Position numbers and translations under genes: made by a program. 64,000 nucleotides of DNA, from NCBI GenBank assembly GCA_949825025.1, contig OX463780.1, positions 47,265,280 to 47,329,279 of the forward strand, read 5' to 3'. Shown one piece after another: positions 36,843 through 50,106 of the stretch (positions are counted from its first letter, which is position 1; each line of letters opens with the position of its first letter). The notes under the pieces were generated by a model. The model had not been told where the DNA came from, searched no databases, and saw only the letters and a program-made list of their open reading frames with translations. Origin of the DNA: Siphlonurus alternatus. Taxonomy: Eukaryota; Arthropoda; Insecta; Ephemeroptera; Siphlonuridae.

Positions 36843-36908
36843 CCACGCTTAACAATGAAAAAGACTTCATCGGACAGATATATAAAACAATGGTTTGTTA
36901 CAATCATT
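36843..36908 (-). repeat. Dispersed repeat N, right part (interrupted copy)
   Basis: CTTAACAATGAAAAAGACTT then CATCGGACAGATAT and ACAATGGTTTGTTA match the reverse complement of 54571-54636, so the repeat continues on this side of element A. Confidence 0.75.
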
Positions 36909-37327
36909 GCGAGTAGAAGACTGCATGATGTTTACACAACATTACAAAAAATATTGCAAATGTAAACAAGCGAATTTTCGTATACCAACAAGTCAAATAT
37001 ATAATTAATATAAATTATACAGTATATTTTTTATATAAACATGCTAACTAGGTATATTTATATAAGTGAAAGTTCAAAGGTATAATGAATTATTTATAAT
37101 AAAACTGCTTACTCCGTTTCTTTGATTTTAAATTTATAAGTAACAAGTGTACACGTTATTTTATATAATATGTTCTGTTTGTTTTTGAAGCAAGAAAAGA
37201 TGCTGATGATGTTTGTCTGTGATGATTGCTGCAAAGTAGACACAAAATTGTTGCTTCCAAAGCACAATTATAACAACAGATAGCTCGTTAGCTGGCATTG
37301 AAAATAAAGCAATTATCAAGTAAAGCA

Positions 37328-37358
<31 letters not shown>

Positions 37359-38209
37359 TAGCTAGTACTGTAAATTTAATATTAACCAAGGAATTTTATG
37401 AATGTATGTATTGAAATACTCTTCAAATTTTTTTTTTTTTTTTTTTTTACTATTTGTAAAAGTAATTATTCTGTTGTATTTAAAATATATTTTAATGTGT
37501 TGCATATTTGGTCTCTAAAAAATATTTAGAATTCTTCAAATAATTTAATGCAAATTTGAACAAAAATATTATACTTGTTTTTAAGTTTTTAGTGTTTAAA
37601 TTGAAAATTGTACTTAAATTTCAATGAAGTGAACATCAGTTCCAAAAACACAAACTCGCAAGTAGGTCATGGGTACCAGAATTTCAAAAAATGACCAATG
37701 CCGTAAGTTATGACGAAAATTAAAAATAAACACTGTTGAACATAATTATCAGCTCATGCATTTTTTTCCAAACAAACTTGTAAGACATGCAACACTATTT
37801 TATATATTTAATTCTTTTGTAATAATTATTTATAATTTTGTTATTGTATAAAATAACAATAATAACGCGCTCAAAAAATTATCAATATGTTTAGATAAAA
37901 TAAATGTTATTTATATTTCGTGAAAACTTTAAAATTAAATAAACCATTAATTCAGTCATATAAAAAAACTATTTTAACAGTCTGATTGTACTTAAAAGTT
38001 ACTGAAAGTTACATTAAATTTCTACACTTTTAGAGAGAGGTCATGGTTTTTGTCTTGAAAATTCAGCAAGTCTCCGTCATTCGTTTGATATAAAAGCTTC
38101 ATAATAGACGACGTTGAAATAGCTTTTGCTCTACAGCCTGAATGCTTACTGGCAGTGTTCTATTGTCAGCACGGCGCTAAATCTCCCTTTTCTTCCCGTC
38201 GTCCGCTTT
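36909..38209. other. AT-rich stretch without recognised gene
   Basis: Poly-A at 37328-37356 and poly-T at 37430-37448. TATAAAAG at about 38089 has no initiator at the right distance. The last 100 bp become more balanced as the promoter candidate is approached. Confidence 0.4.
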
Positions 38210-38290
38210 TATATATAGAAGAGTCGCGCTTTGTTCTAGCGTCCAGTCGGCGCGTGATATTACCACCTCGCCCCGCTGCCACTAGATTTA
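38210..38290 (+). promoter_or_regulatory. Candidate core promoter: TATA box plus CCAGTC initiator
   Basis: TTTATATATAGAAG has TATATATA from 38210. Downstream CGTCCAGTCGG places an initiator-like adenine at 38245, 33-35 bases from the TATA start. The 100 bp upstream (GGCGCTAAATCTCCC...TTCCCGTCGTCCG) and the 40 bp downstream (GGCGCG, CCTCGCCCCGCTGCC) are much richer in G+C than the neighbourhood. No ATG or donor was found within 100 bp, so a first exon is not delimited. Confidence 0.4.
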
Positions 38291-38551
38291 CAAGATTACC
38301 TTTATAATTAATAACTCAAAAGCTTATTTTTGTCTTGTTTATTACAAAAGTCAACACACAGAAATTATCTCTATAGTAGACAACGTAAAAATATTATTAA
38401 TATTATTAAATCATAACAAGTATTTGACACAAAATTTCATCTCTTTGTCAATTTTATTATTGGTGAATAGAAAGTTTTAACAATTTACTTATATAGATAA
38501 GTGTATTAATTTGGATATAATTAGAATATTCACATTTTTAATTATAGCAGT

Positions 38552-38584
<33 letters not shown>
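38552..38584. repeat. Short (GA)n microsatellite
   Basis: About 16 GA units. Confidence 0.9.
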
Positions 38585-38586
<2 letters not shown>

Positions 38587-38889
38587 AACCTTTTATATAC
38601 GAACAGAGATAATGAATGTAAGTTATAGTTTTAGGTGCTAAAATCATATTTCTATATACGAGATCATAAAGATACACATGTAAGTTGTTTCAAAATGAAA
38701 ACAGCGTCGTTTTAGAAAATCTAGCTTTTTCAACATTTCATTAATTATGTAATATATGGTAGTTTTCATGCTTTTGCAGTTTAATTATGCATTTTTCCAA
38801 AGTTTAAAATCATTTAAAACACCTGCTCTGTACAAAACTTTAACTATACTTGATATAATTTTGTTTTAGTTTGTAGTTATTTTCACCAC

Positions 38890-39042
38890 CTTATAGATTG
38901 AAACTGCGGTGGACATTAGTTCGTAATGGCCATACACGCTGACAATTAAGTTTGAACGTTGATTTTGACTTGGGCCGAAAGTTTTGCCATGCTGTTGATA
39001 ATCAGTGACGACAAGAGAATATTGCATTAGCAGGCCGAGTTT
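38890..39042 (-). CDS. Candidate coding exon, minus strand
   Basis: The minus frame after a stop reads WYAKTLLKLGLLMQYSLVVT, then DYQQHGKTFGPSQNQRSNLI and VSVYGHYELMSTAVSIYK, and meets TATAAG|GTGGTG at 38889, a plausible donor in phase 0. Composition is balanced and residue use is mixed. The 5' boundary is not visible: the only nearby acceptor-like site is weak (TATGCAAAG). I do not recognise the family. Confidence 0.35.
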
Positions 39043-39920
39043 GAGCAAGGTCTTTGCATACCATTATCCTAGCCACAAGAGTAGCTTTTGTCGACAAGGG
39101 GGACCAAACTTGTTATAGTTGCAGATTAGAGCATGCCGGGACTGCCAGATGATGCTCTGACGTAAAGTTTAAATATAGAAAAGTATAATCGTACTCTATT
39201 ATTTTAGTTTATAAATTAATTTATTTTATATTATAATGCGTAAGGTCAAATTTTCTAACTGATAATTTGATCATTATTGTAATTTAATGTAGTGATAATT
39301 ATGCAGCAGCCATAAGTGAATATTAGGATTATTTTGCCCTCCTTGTCTCTCACTCATGTTCAATTATTCTCTCGTATTTTTCCCTGATGTCAATGAAATA
39401 CATTATAAAAATAAAAAGTTACTTAGGCAAAACAACCCACACATCACACACCTTTTGAAGGAAGAAAAATTTGTAAAAGACTACTAAAAAAATCTGGAGA
39501 AAATGACAATTCTTTTAAATGTAACCATCAGGCAACGTATTATATTTCCGGAAAAAGTGAGGAAAATAACTTTAAAAAATTATACGAACTTAGCCCGTGG
39601 GTCTTTTGAATCCTTTTCTTGGTAATGGGGAGGAAGAAAGAGGATTCTAATATATATTGCTAGGGCTTCAATAACCATGCATGTAAAAAATTATTATTTG
39701 CTAAAAATTCAAAGTAATTATCGTAGTTGAGTATTTGGATCCTCACGAGAATATAAATATATAAAATTAATCAGCAGATCTCTAGTTTCAAAGTCGTCAA
39801 TTTGCATTTTCAGTAAGGGTCATTTTCCTGTTAAAAAGTGATCTTAGTTGAAACTTCAAACTGCCGGTTTTGAATCACGCAATTATGGCTGCCTGTTGAC
39901 AACGTCTCGTTGTGTTTCAG

Positions 39921-39990
39921 GTGTGAAGGTGCAGCTGCCACTGATGGCTGCACTCCAGCTGTGCCGACATCCCCTCTCCACGCCCCCATG
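39921..39990 (+). CDS. Candidate 70-nt internal exon with strong splice sites
   Basis: CGTTGTGTTTCAG ends at 39920 and ATG|GTGAGT begins the next intron at 39991, both close to consensus. The 70 bases between are about 63% G+C in a roughly 30% setting. Two frames are open. One reads CEGAAATDGCTPAVPTSPLH then APM (intron phases 1 and 0). The other reads VKVQLPLMAALQLCRHPLST then PP. The first has a Ser/Pro/Thr/Ala composition usual for linker or activation regions. No family is assigned. An opposite-strand frame of 76 codons also covers it but lacks splice support. Confidence 0.45.
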
Positions 39991-41524
39991 GTGAGTTTGA
40001 AAAGTTTCTTTGCAGCTCATAGAAAGATTTGTAAATTCGTCTCCATTTATCTTTGATCTGACGTCATGAACCTTTTCTTTTGTCTTCCAATACAATTCTA
40101 ATGGGAGGGTCACGTGACGTCAAACCAAAGACAAGTGGGGACAACTTTACTGTGACAGCCACAATGTTCCTAAGAACATTAATGTTAGGCCAACCGTCCA
40201 GTTTGGTTTTTGACCGAAATTGCTGTGAGATCAGATATCAATGGTCTTATGTACAGCGTGTAGCCTATATCTGTATCAGCAGGGGTAATGGCGGCCAAGC
40301 TGTAAATATACTATAGTTGAATATCGAGCCTCCATAGCTAATAAAAATAATTAGACACTGAAAATTGATCAACTTTCTATGTCTGTGTAAGGAGTTGACA
40401 TAGCATCATAAACCGCATGAATCTGCATTTCAACTTTTAATCTATTTAAGCTTAAATGAAGTTATAGTGAACCATGGAATAGAACTTTAACCTTATTATA
40501 GAAATATATCTTTATATGGTTCCATTAAATTTGAACATCAAGATAAACTAGCGATTCTTTGTTACCATTATACTTTATAACCATTATATAGCTTAACGGC
40601 CTTAACGTTTTTCTATTTCTGTTTTTCACTCGTATTTTTTTTTCTAAAAATTAAACTACAAAATGAATTAATTTCAATATTTGTAACTGTTCATGATCAT
40701 GTTTATCAAAATTAACACCATGTTACAAAAAAAATGTAACATATTGATCATTAAAATATAATGATGATAAAATTGTTTTGGAAAAGTGTCAACTTCAAAT
40801 AAATCTGTCACAACGTCAATCAATCTGTCATCAGAGATATTGGAAAATACTTCTTCATTTTGATAAGAGGTGGTGGATTCTAAAGAATTAATAGATTTTC
40901 TCATACTGAGATCAATTAGCGAAATTATTTCCTCTCTCGTGGTGGGTGGCTCCACAAGAAAAGCTTAAGTTTTGTTGAAAGAAGAGAGCTTAGCTGCTTA
41001 AAGAAGACCTACAAAGAATGTAAGATTTTGTCAGATAATAATGTTCCGTATAATGGAAAATCAATTTATTTTATTTTGTTACTACACAATACATTTAGAT
41101 TAAAGAAAAAACAGTGGTATCTTAATCCAAAGACTGTAGAAATTGGGAAACAGCTATAGAATTTGTAATAAATTTTAATTTTATTATAATTCTTCAATTT
41201 AATTTCAGTGCAAGTAAAATTCGTTATTTTTTAAATGACATCATTGTTTCAACTTTGTATAAAAACTTCATTTTACAGTGGTTTAAAATAAACTTTATTG
41301 TTCTTATAACTTTATAAGTAATTGAAGTGTCTTATCTGCGAGCTTGCAACGGTGATTAACTGGAGACTGCACTGAGGATTAACCAAGAGGCGTTACGTTT
41401 TACTGCCCTCGTCATTTGCCTTAACGAGGGCAATCTTACTGACGAGGAAACTGAACGAGATTTGGCAACGTTAACGTGGAACGAATCATGACACGCATTC
41501 GATTGGTTTTCTCTCAATCGTTAA
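39991..41524. other. Sequence downstream of candidate exon, possible intron
   Basis: Two CRE octamers lie 56 bp apart (40059 and 40115, the second overlapping CACGTG). A minus frame at 40674-40955 contains MEPPTTREEIISLIDLSMRK and further mixed residues but has no splice or family support. A balanced patch at 41335-41480 carries facing CCTCGTCATTTGCC / GAGGGCAATC words. Confidence 0.3.
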
Positions 41525-41720
41525 GGGCTGTCTCACACAGCATGATTTCGCAGCGTATGATAACAAAAAAATTAAGAACCTATGCAATCAGGTGTACGCG
41601 TGCACACAGCTTTGTTTTACATCGCATCGCATGCGATCGTAAGTTTCTTATTTAGAAACCGGTTCTAAATTTTTATCATAACTCGATACCATACGATACG
41701 AAGGTAGTGTGCGACCCCCC
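41525..41720 (+). mobile_element. MITE family I, copy 2, TAA target duplication
   Basis: GGGCTGTCTCACACAG at the left and TAGTGTGCGACCCCCC at the right form an imperfect terminal inverted repeat, flanked on both sides by TAA (41522-41524 and 41721-41723). A 3-bp TWA duplication fits the PIF/Harbinger superfamily. Internal GAAACCGGTTCTAAAT-like and CATACGATACGAAGG blocks match copy 1 at 29.1 kb. Confidence 0.85.
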
Positions 41721-42344
41721 TAACTCCAAAAATACTGTATTGTATTGGTGTAATTAATAACTGCATGTATTCTATGTATAGAATATAGCATCTTTATATT
41801 TTACTGAACAATTGTTAAAAAAAAAAAAATATGAAGATTTCAATATAAAGTGGGATGACACTAGGCACAATAGGTTTGAAAGATTTGAACTCGTCTCTTT
41901 CTTCACTCCGTCAATTCCCATGTCGATCTCTCCTTCTAGTAGTTTCTATCTTTTCATCTATATATAAGTTATTTTCCTTTACTCTTCAACAAACTTGAGA
42001 TTACTTTTTTTTTTTGAACGGACAAAACTATATATATAAAACTTAGACTTACATTTTCAATTCTTCTTGGTGACGTCATTTTAGATAATGTCAGACAAAA
42101 TACGAAGCATTCAAAAAGCTACATTTTAAAAGGTCTTGAAGTAAATGTTACTTAAAATAAGGACTAAAATTGAGACGTGAGAAATGTGGCCTTACACTGC
42201 GATTCTTCTTAAATGTAAGATCTCATTGAAATTGAATATTTAGCCAACATCTATCAAGGGATATTTTAGTTGCTACCAACAATGATAATGAGGTTGTCGC
42301 CTCGGAAAATTTCTCTTTGCGGCCTTGTTAATCACCATGCCCCG

Positions 42345-42555
42345 TAAAGGTGGATTTTCATGAGCGACAAAAGCGATGCGGCGCGATTTGACGTAGAAGC
42401 TGCGAAATCCTATACGGCGGCGAATTCACCGGTAATCGCGTTAATTACGATGCTCTTTTTCTTTTATTCACCCAATATGGCCGCCAATGGATGTTACAGC
42501 AAGTGCGCTTTATTCGCGTCGCAGGCTGGAAATCGCCCATGAAAATCCACCTTAA
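42345..42555. mobile_element. MITE family K, intact ends and TAA target duplication
   Basis: The element runs from 42348 to 42552 (205 bp) between two TAA triplets. Its ends AGGTGGATTTTCATGAGCG and CGCCCATGAAAATCCACCT are near-perfect complements. The interior is notably GC-rich (ATGCGGCGCGATTTGACG, ATGGCCGCCAATGG). The 3-bp TAA duplication suggests PIF/Harbinger. A 60-codon plus frame through it is not considered a gene. Confidence 0.92.
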
Positions 42556-43679
42556 GAATAACACAGGGCATAGTGATTAACAAAGAAATTTTGCAAGACG
42601 ACGAGTTTATAATAATTCAGCTTTATTATACGTAAAACAAAAATACATAATTTTAAAAATGGATGAATTTAATTCAAAATTAAAATTATCTTGAAAATAT
42701 CATCAAGTAGAAGTATACAAGGAATTGTGGGAAATTCTTTTCAGATTGTGTATAGTATCTCTTTGAATACAACCTTTTCAACGACACACAAACGAAGCTT
42801 AATCACGTTTGCATACAACTTCCATCCCCAGGGCATGTGCATTCATTTGAAATTCGAACAAATTTATATCATTTTCCATTTTTTTTTATAAGCTGCAGTT
42901 TAATTATGTTCTTTCAATAAAAATATTATTTTCTACCATATATTATTTTTGTATCCAGTAATATGCTCAAGCTTCAGTTTGTTTATATAACTAGAATCTA
43001 TTGAATTGATAGAAATAAAAATAAAATGAAATTGTAAATATATATTTTTTTATTAATATTAATGAAGTCAGCTTTCAACATTTCTCATGCATTTTTTTAT
43101 ATCTATATATTATGTTATATCTTGAATTAAAAAAAAAAAACTCTTTTTCAATAATGAGTTTCACTATATTATAGTTTATAATATATTGTTTTGGATAATG
43201 TGATATTAATATTAAAATATTGTATTTATGGTAAGATAGTGTTTTAAATATTCAAATGTAATTTTAAAATTTATAAACAATTAATGGTAACTATATATGA
43301 CGGTGAAATATTCACAAATAGCATGGTGATCGTTTGAACTTTTATTGATGTGTATTTCCAGAATAGCTGTGGAAATTGATAATAGTTGGTTAAAAGTTTT
43401 CCCTTTTTAATTTGTATCCTGTAACAAACAACACAATATCGTACCATTTTAATCTTAAACCTTATTACGAAGAGCTCCTTTGCAATCTGCTGTTCTGTTG
43501 TTAAGAAATTATAGAATTGGAAAAATAGCTGGAAAAGATCAAAGTTGAACACTAAAACAATTTGCAATGTTGATTCAAGTAACCCTTTTTGATTTTTTAT
43601 TGCAAAATTATTTGTATCGTCATTTTGTATCGTCATTTTTTTTTTATTTATTTTTTTTTCCACTTTTTTACCCATAATA
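42556..43679. other. AT-rich stretch without recognised gene
   Basis: Frames at 42691-42891 (plus) and 43271-43675 (minus, 134 codons, Lys/Ile/Asn/Phe-rich) follow base composition and show no family resemblance. Confidence 0.4.
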
Positions 43680-43875
43680 TAAAGAAGAAAAAGTCTGTTA
43701 CATAACAGTAATGTAAAGCCTTGTTTGCATGTTAAATATTTGCATGACTATGACGTCACAGCATTTTGCAGCATGATTTTAAGGATTTTAAAGAGTTAAA
43801 AAATCTGAATAAAATTACATAACTCCAGTTTCTCTATCCAAAAATGCAATAAATTTATGCATGTTGTCTGCATGT
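43680..43875. mobile_element. Mixed family A/D palindromic element remnant
   Basis: It holds the family D block (TTAAATATTTGCATGACTATG, TGACGTCA at 43751, AGCATTTTGCAGCA), then TTTAAAGAGTTAAAAAATCT, and ends with CTCTATCCAAAAATGCAATAAA and ATGCATGTTGTC, which match the right arm of family A copy 2. It links the two families. The left arm is not recognisable. Confidence 0.6.
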
Positions 43876-44710
43876 TGCTTTTCAATTATACATTACAGCT
43901 CGTCACATCAGGATTATAATTAACAACCCAATGGTGTTTGTCATAAAATATATTAACATTTCAATTAAAATAAAAAAAAATTAAAAATATACAAGTCTGT
44001 TACTAAAACATTTTAATCCAATAAAAAAATCAAATATATAATCTGATTATTATGCAAAAAGTTTTATCATGCTAAGCAAGTTGCCTGATTTCAGGCTGAG
44101 TTTGTTCAAGTGCATGTTGGGACAAGAGATTTCTATTGTCTAGTTTCATTTTATAATATATACCACCAGCTATTAAACCTAACAACAGGTAAGAGCAATC
44201 TTATGGTATTTATATACTGCAGCTATTGAAATCGTTCTATTATATATAACGACATTGTGCATGCTCTTTTATATTATAGCTCTTTTACATATACATGCAA
44301 ATGACCTTTATGTAATATATATAGGTCAGCTTTTGTATATACGTTCAACCTTATGACCAAGCTTCTATATCACACGAGAAACACAATGGAAACGAATAAA
44401 AATGGATTTTCGTTTATATAAATGGAGCTAACTCAAGAGAAAAATATAAAAAAAAATATCATGAGAATATTCAAGCATGATATAAATCTTCCCATTTTAT
44501 TTACATATTTATTTATTTTGACTACAGTTTTTAAATTTAATGTTAAAAATTCTGATGATGAATATCATTGTATGAAAAATAAATCTTATTTTTAAGAATG
44601 ATTTGTATCTGTAAAAAAAGAAGAAGAATTTATTGCAATGTTTTTATATATGTATCCTTAAATTGAAATTTTGAAATTTTTTTCTTTGTGGACTTAATTT
44701 ACATAATTAA

Positions 44711-44810
44711 AGGTGGATTCACATGAGCGGGACTGCTCAATTTTAACGCACAAGCTGTGAAATCTTATTAGTAAATTCACCGAGTTACGGCAGGGAAATC
44801 GTGACGTTAT
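44711..44810 (+). mobile_element. MITE family K, 5' fragment
   Basis: TAA then AGGTGGATTCACATGAGCGG, AAGCTGTGAAATCTTAT, AAATTCACCG and GTTACGGC match the left half of the intact copy at 42.3 kb. The right half is lost. Confidence 0.75.
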
Positions 44811-47544
44811 TTTATTATTTTCCAAATTTTCATCAATTGGAGCATAAAATAAAATTAGTAAAAATTATTTTAAAAAATATGTAATTAACACAATTTGCAG
44901 ATATTCACATACAATTTCAAATTTTTATTTCGATCAAATTCTGTACAGCATGGATCATGTCAATTATTACATAAAAATTAATACTTAACATAATAATTAA
45001 TAATAATTAACTTCTATTAAAATTGTCATATATTTCATGTTTCTTCTTTTTTCACTAATGATCAATCGATATCATGTAAATTATTGTCTTGCTTTCAGAC
45101 CTTGCAGGTGAAATTAATTTCGTCTTGCTTTGGTAACTAACCATGGGTCTCTTACTGTACATCATAAATCCGCTGCACCGCTAATAGGTAAGACAAAAGG
45201 TATCTAGTAGCTTTGTGCCACAAAGATGCACTTAAAGCCAAACCAGGCAAAATCATAATACATTTGGAAGCGGTAACAAGGCACACCAAGGAGGCGCAAG
45301 TGTAGGTGACATGCAGTCAAATTACATAGACTAACACTTCAACAGCAAGGGCCGGACTACTAGATATTTATGTTATTAAACAATATAGTAAAAACTTGCA
45401 GTGAATTCCACCCAGAGTAATTATAAACAGTATATAAAAAAATAAAATAAGTAAAATCAGAATTTAAATAAAATACACCTGGGCTAAAAATTTCTTGTTT
45501 TTCGATAAATATTAACTTCTGAAAAATAGCTTCAAGATGATAACATTAAGACACAATTCCATCACCACAATATCTTCACTTATGCCCTTTTTCTACTAAT
45601 TTTCTAGTTTGTTTATATTAAAGTCTTTTAAAACAAATTATTGTTGATTGATATCTGCCTTGTGAAGGGTATAGTTGTTTATTTATGTTACCTTATGGCC
45701 TATAAATAATAATGGTTTGTTACAACAAGTAAAAGACTTTGTTATCCATTTATACTTGCCATTAAAATAGTTGGATATTATTAAGATATTTTAGTCAACA
45801 ACAATAACATAATAAAGTAAATTGATTTGTATACTTTACACACAGAGACACAAAACTAGATAAAACATAATACGAGCACTTTCGTAACGATTTCCTTCTA
45901 AAGGAGATAAAGGAAAGCAGATAAACTGATTGTTACTACGTAAAATAACGTCAGACAGTAGGACCAACCCTTTGAAATGCTTCGTTCCATTTTATAGCGT
46001 TATCTCTTCTCTAAAAGTAGCAGACTGATGTGGTATATATGTCTACCAGTTTAATATATAAAAAAGAAGCTTTTGTTACAAAAACTGAGAAGAAGGATAT
46101 ATATATTTATTGAGGTACTTCTTTATGAGGGAAACAGATTTCTATCAAGTGACCGCACACTACAATTCTTTTGATCATATAACAATTTTAACTGACTTCA
46201 ACAAAGCTGAATGTAAGTTTAAATCTGACAGACATTTTTTTTTTTATCTTCATGTCAATAAAATTTATAGTTAAATGTAATTTTATTCTTTATGTATATT
46301 GTTTAAATTTATTTTAAGAAGTGAATTGTATATTATAATTTTACTAACAATAATGGTAATTACTATATTTTGCTTTTAATCTGGGAGTTTAATTAGGAAA
46401 TATTTTATATATTTATTGTATAAGAGTAAGATTTTGCAAATTGTTTATTTCATCAAATTCCAGTTACAAGGTATACATAAAATAATAATTATTCAACACA
46501 TGCTATAATCATGCATGGGTAAGAAAGAAATCTTTAACTTAGTTACTAAAATTAAAATATGACATTATATAATATATTTAAATTAAAGTATAATAAAAAT
46601 AGTGTGTTTCATATTAAATTTATTGTTGAAGAGTGAAGTGAATTATTTAAATTAAAAATTTTATAGATTTTTTTTTATCAATATTAGATTCAGTAAAAAT
46701 GCACTATACCTTGAATATTGGCTTAAATCTTAATGCTGCATATCATTTAAACAATTAATTACAATATACAAACTTGAATTAAAAAAAAATATCAATTTTC
46801 ATCACAAAACTACACAATATTCATAAATTTAATTAACTTTGTAAGCAGTCGACAATATTATATAAGAGAAGATATTTCATCAAAATGGATAATTAAACCA
46901 ACACATTTCGCACTAACGTCCACTACCACAAACTGTTTTCAGTGTGATAATGTACAAAGCTTTCAACGAATCATCGATCCATAACAAACAAATATCTAAC
47001 CCTTTGTCCCTTGTTCATCATAACATGTAACATAGTGGAGACACTATAATAGAGAATGCAAGCAAACCGCACATGACCATATAATGCAAAATAGACATAA
47101 TCACATCATCAATCAACGTCTAGGCATGTTTTCAATGTTATAGAATGTTAAAATGACCCTTACTGCATCTGAGACATGAGTTTAGAGTCGCTTTGGGAGG
47201 TAGGTCACATCTCAATGTTCGAGAGCCTGAGAGCATTTTCCTGTTGCAATAACCTCCCGTCAGAGCATAAGATCACACTAATGTGGAGATACTGTCCCAT
47301 GGCAGCTAACTTGGATTTACATACATGCAAATGGTGCAATTACTGTTAAATTCTATGGTAGCCATCTTGTTTTTAAAGCCACGTCACATTGTTTTTGTTA
47401 TGGTTTTTTGATTTTACAACTATATGTAAGAATATATTTTGATTCAATATTTAAATTAATTCAGCTCATATTTATGATATTAAATAATTGTCACTTTATA
47501 TTATGCATTTCAGTAATGAAAATTGATTTTATTTAAATTTCAAA
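44811..47544. other. AT-rich stretch without supported gene
   Basis: At 45090 a TTGCTTTCAG|ACCTTGCAG|GTGAAA arrangement could be a 9-base microexon but proves nothing alone. At 45190-45310 a frame reads RYLVALCHKDALKAKPGKII then IHLEAVTRHTKEAQV to a stop, with no start or splice support. At 47160-47340 is a balanced patch with broken frames. The rest is A/T-rich. Confidence 0.3.
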
Positions 47545-47575
47545 CGTGCATTATTTATTTTAAAAATAATGCACG
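47545..47575. repeat. Small hairpin, 12-bp stem
   Basis: CGTGCATTATTT and AAATAATGCACG are exact complements around a 7-base loop. Confidence 0.75.
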
Positions 47576-47616
47576 ATATTATACATATTTAATTTTGTTT
47601 TCATCAAAAACGCTCG

Positions 47617-47660
47617 CACGGGAGTACTTCGACTTGTGTTCCGCCAATGAGGTTCTTCCT
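47617..47660 (-). repeat. Dispersed segment shared with 32.9 kb
   Basis: On the minus strand CATTGGCGGAACACAAGTCG then AAGTACTCCCG matches 32930-32962. See that entry. Confidence 0.4.
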
Positions 47661-48201
47661 TAGAAACTGTCAACCAATGAAAAAGGACATTACAAACACG
47701 GTGAAAATCATATGCTAAATGTGTAAGAAACATAATACCATTAAGAGAATTTCCTCGTTTCTAACGTATAAGCTTATAAAAATTATGAGATAAATCTTTC
47801 ATCATACGTCATCATAACGTTTAAATAAAAAGTACAATTATTATTTTATATACAATATATTATTCAAAATATTAATATATTTTTTAAATTTTGAATTTTT
47901 TTAAAGTTGAATTATTTTAAAAAATCTTTGCATCATGGTTAACACAGTAACATCTTCATTCTAAGTTGACTAAGTGTAGACAATATATTTGGTGTACACA
48001 CAATTGCTATATCACACGAAGAGATGACGTCACGCCTGCTGTGTAATGTAAGGTAATAAATCCGTTGGTGTGCATTGTGTGGAGCTCCGGTAGTAGCGAG
48101 CAATGCATCATTTCCATGTTATTGCCGCGTGCTGCTGCTGCTGCTGTGTTGTATGACTATAGGGGGCGTGAACATGGTGGAAATTCAGTCGCTTTTTATC
48201 G

Positions 48202-48202
<1 letters not shown>

Positions 48203-48280
<78 letters not shown>
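48203..48280. repeat. (TC)n microsatellite
   Basis: About 38 TC units. It follows a balanced 140-bp patch (48065-48200) with TGCTGCTGCTGCTG and a CRE octamer at 48025. Confidence 0.95.
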
Positions 48281-49759
<1,479 letters not shown>

Positions 49760-49885
49760 TTCTCAGTTTGAGTTTCCTTGCTCTCCACCATCTCACTAAT
49801 TCTTACGTTTCGTCGTTTATTATACACTTTCCTGAGTTAAAATAAATTTAATCTATATATTATTCACTCACTATTAAAAGTATTA

Positions 49886-50106
49886 AGCTCTCTCCTCGTC
49901 TAATTCCCTCTTATTTTGCACCATTTTAGGGGAAAAGAGGGAGATTACGTCTCTTTTCCTCTTATTGGCCATAAAATGTTAGAAATATTATCTCCATTTT
50001 ATCCTCACTTTGAGCGAGGAAGAAATAAGATGTGTTTTTGAGGTAAGATTATAAGATTAGGTTTAGACGTGTAAAGGACGAGTTGAAGACGTAAATTTTC
50101 AACTAG
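49886..50106 (+). repeat. Dispersed repeat L, copy 1
   Basis: About 220 bp with high similarity to 56608-56836 in the same orientation: CTCTCTCCTCGTCT, CCTCTTATTTTGCAC, TTAGAAATATTATCTCC, ATTTTATCCTCACTTT, AGAAATAAGATGTGTTT, AGATTAGGTTTAGACGTGT, GAGTTGAAGACG. The copies differ by small indels that break any common frame, so it is not a protein-coding duplication. Facing GGAAAAGAG / CTCTTTTCC words suggest partial hairpin structure. Confidence 0.85.

Noticed and set aside
43271..43675. The 134-codon minus-strand open frame, longest in the window
   Set aside because: Its residues (Lys, Ile, Asn, Phe, Leu) track A/T composition. No start context, splice sites or family motif.
44096..44188. Possible exon between GCCTGATTTCAG and AACAACAG|GTAAGA
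   Set aside because: Splice sites look good, but all frames contain stops (the best one near the 3' end) and the composition equals the A/T-rich background. At most it could be a non-coding exon.
45099..45107. 9-base microexon between TTGCTTTCAG and GTGAAA
   Set aside because: Nine bases cannot be judged without a gene model. Such arrangements arise by chance in 64 kb.
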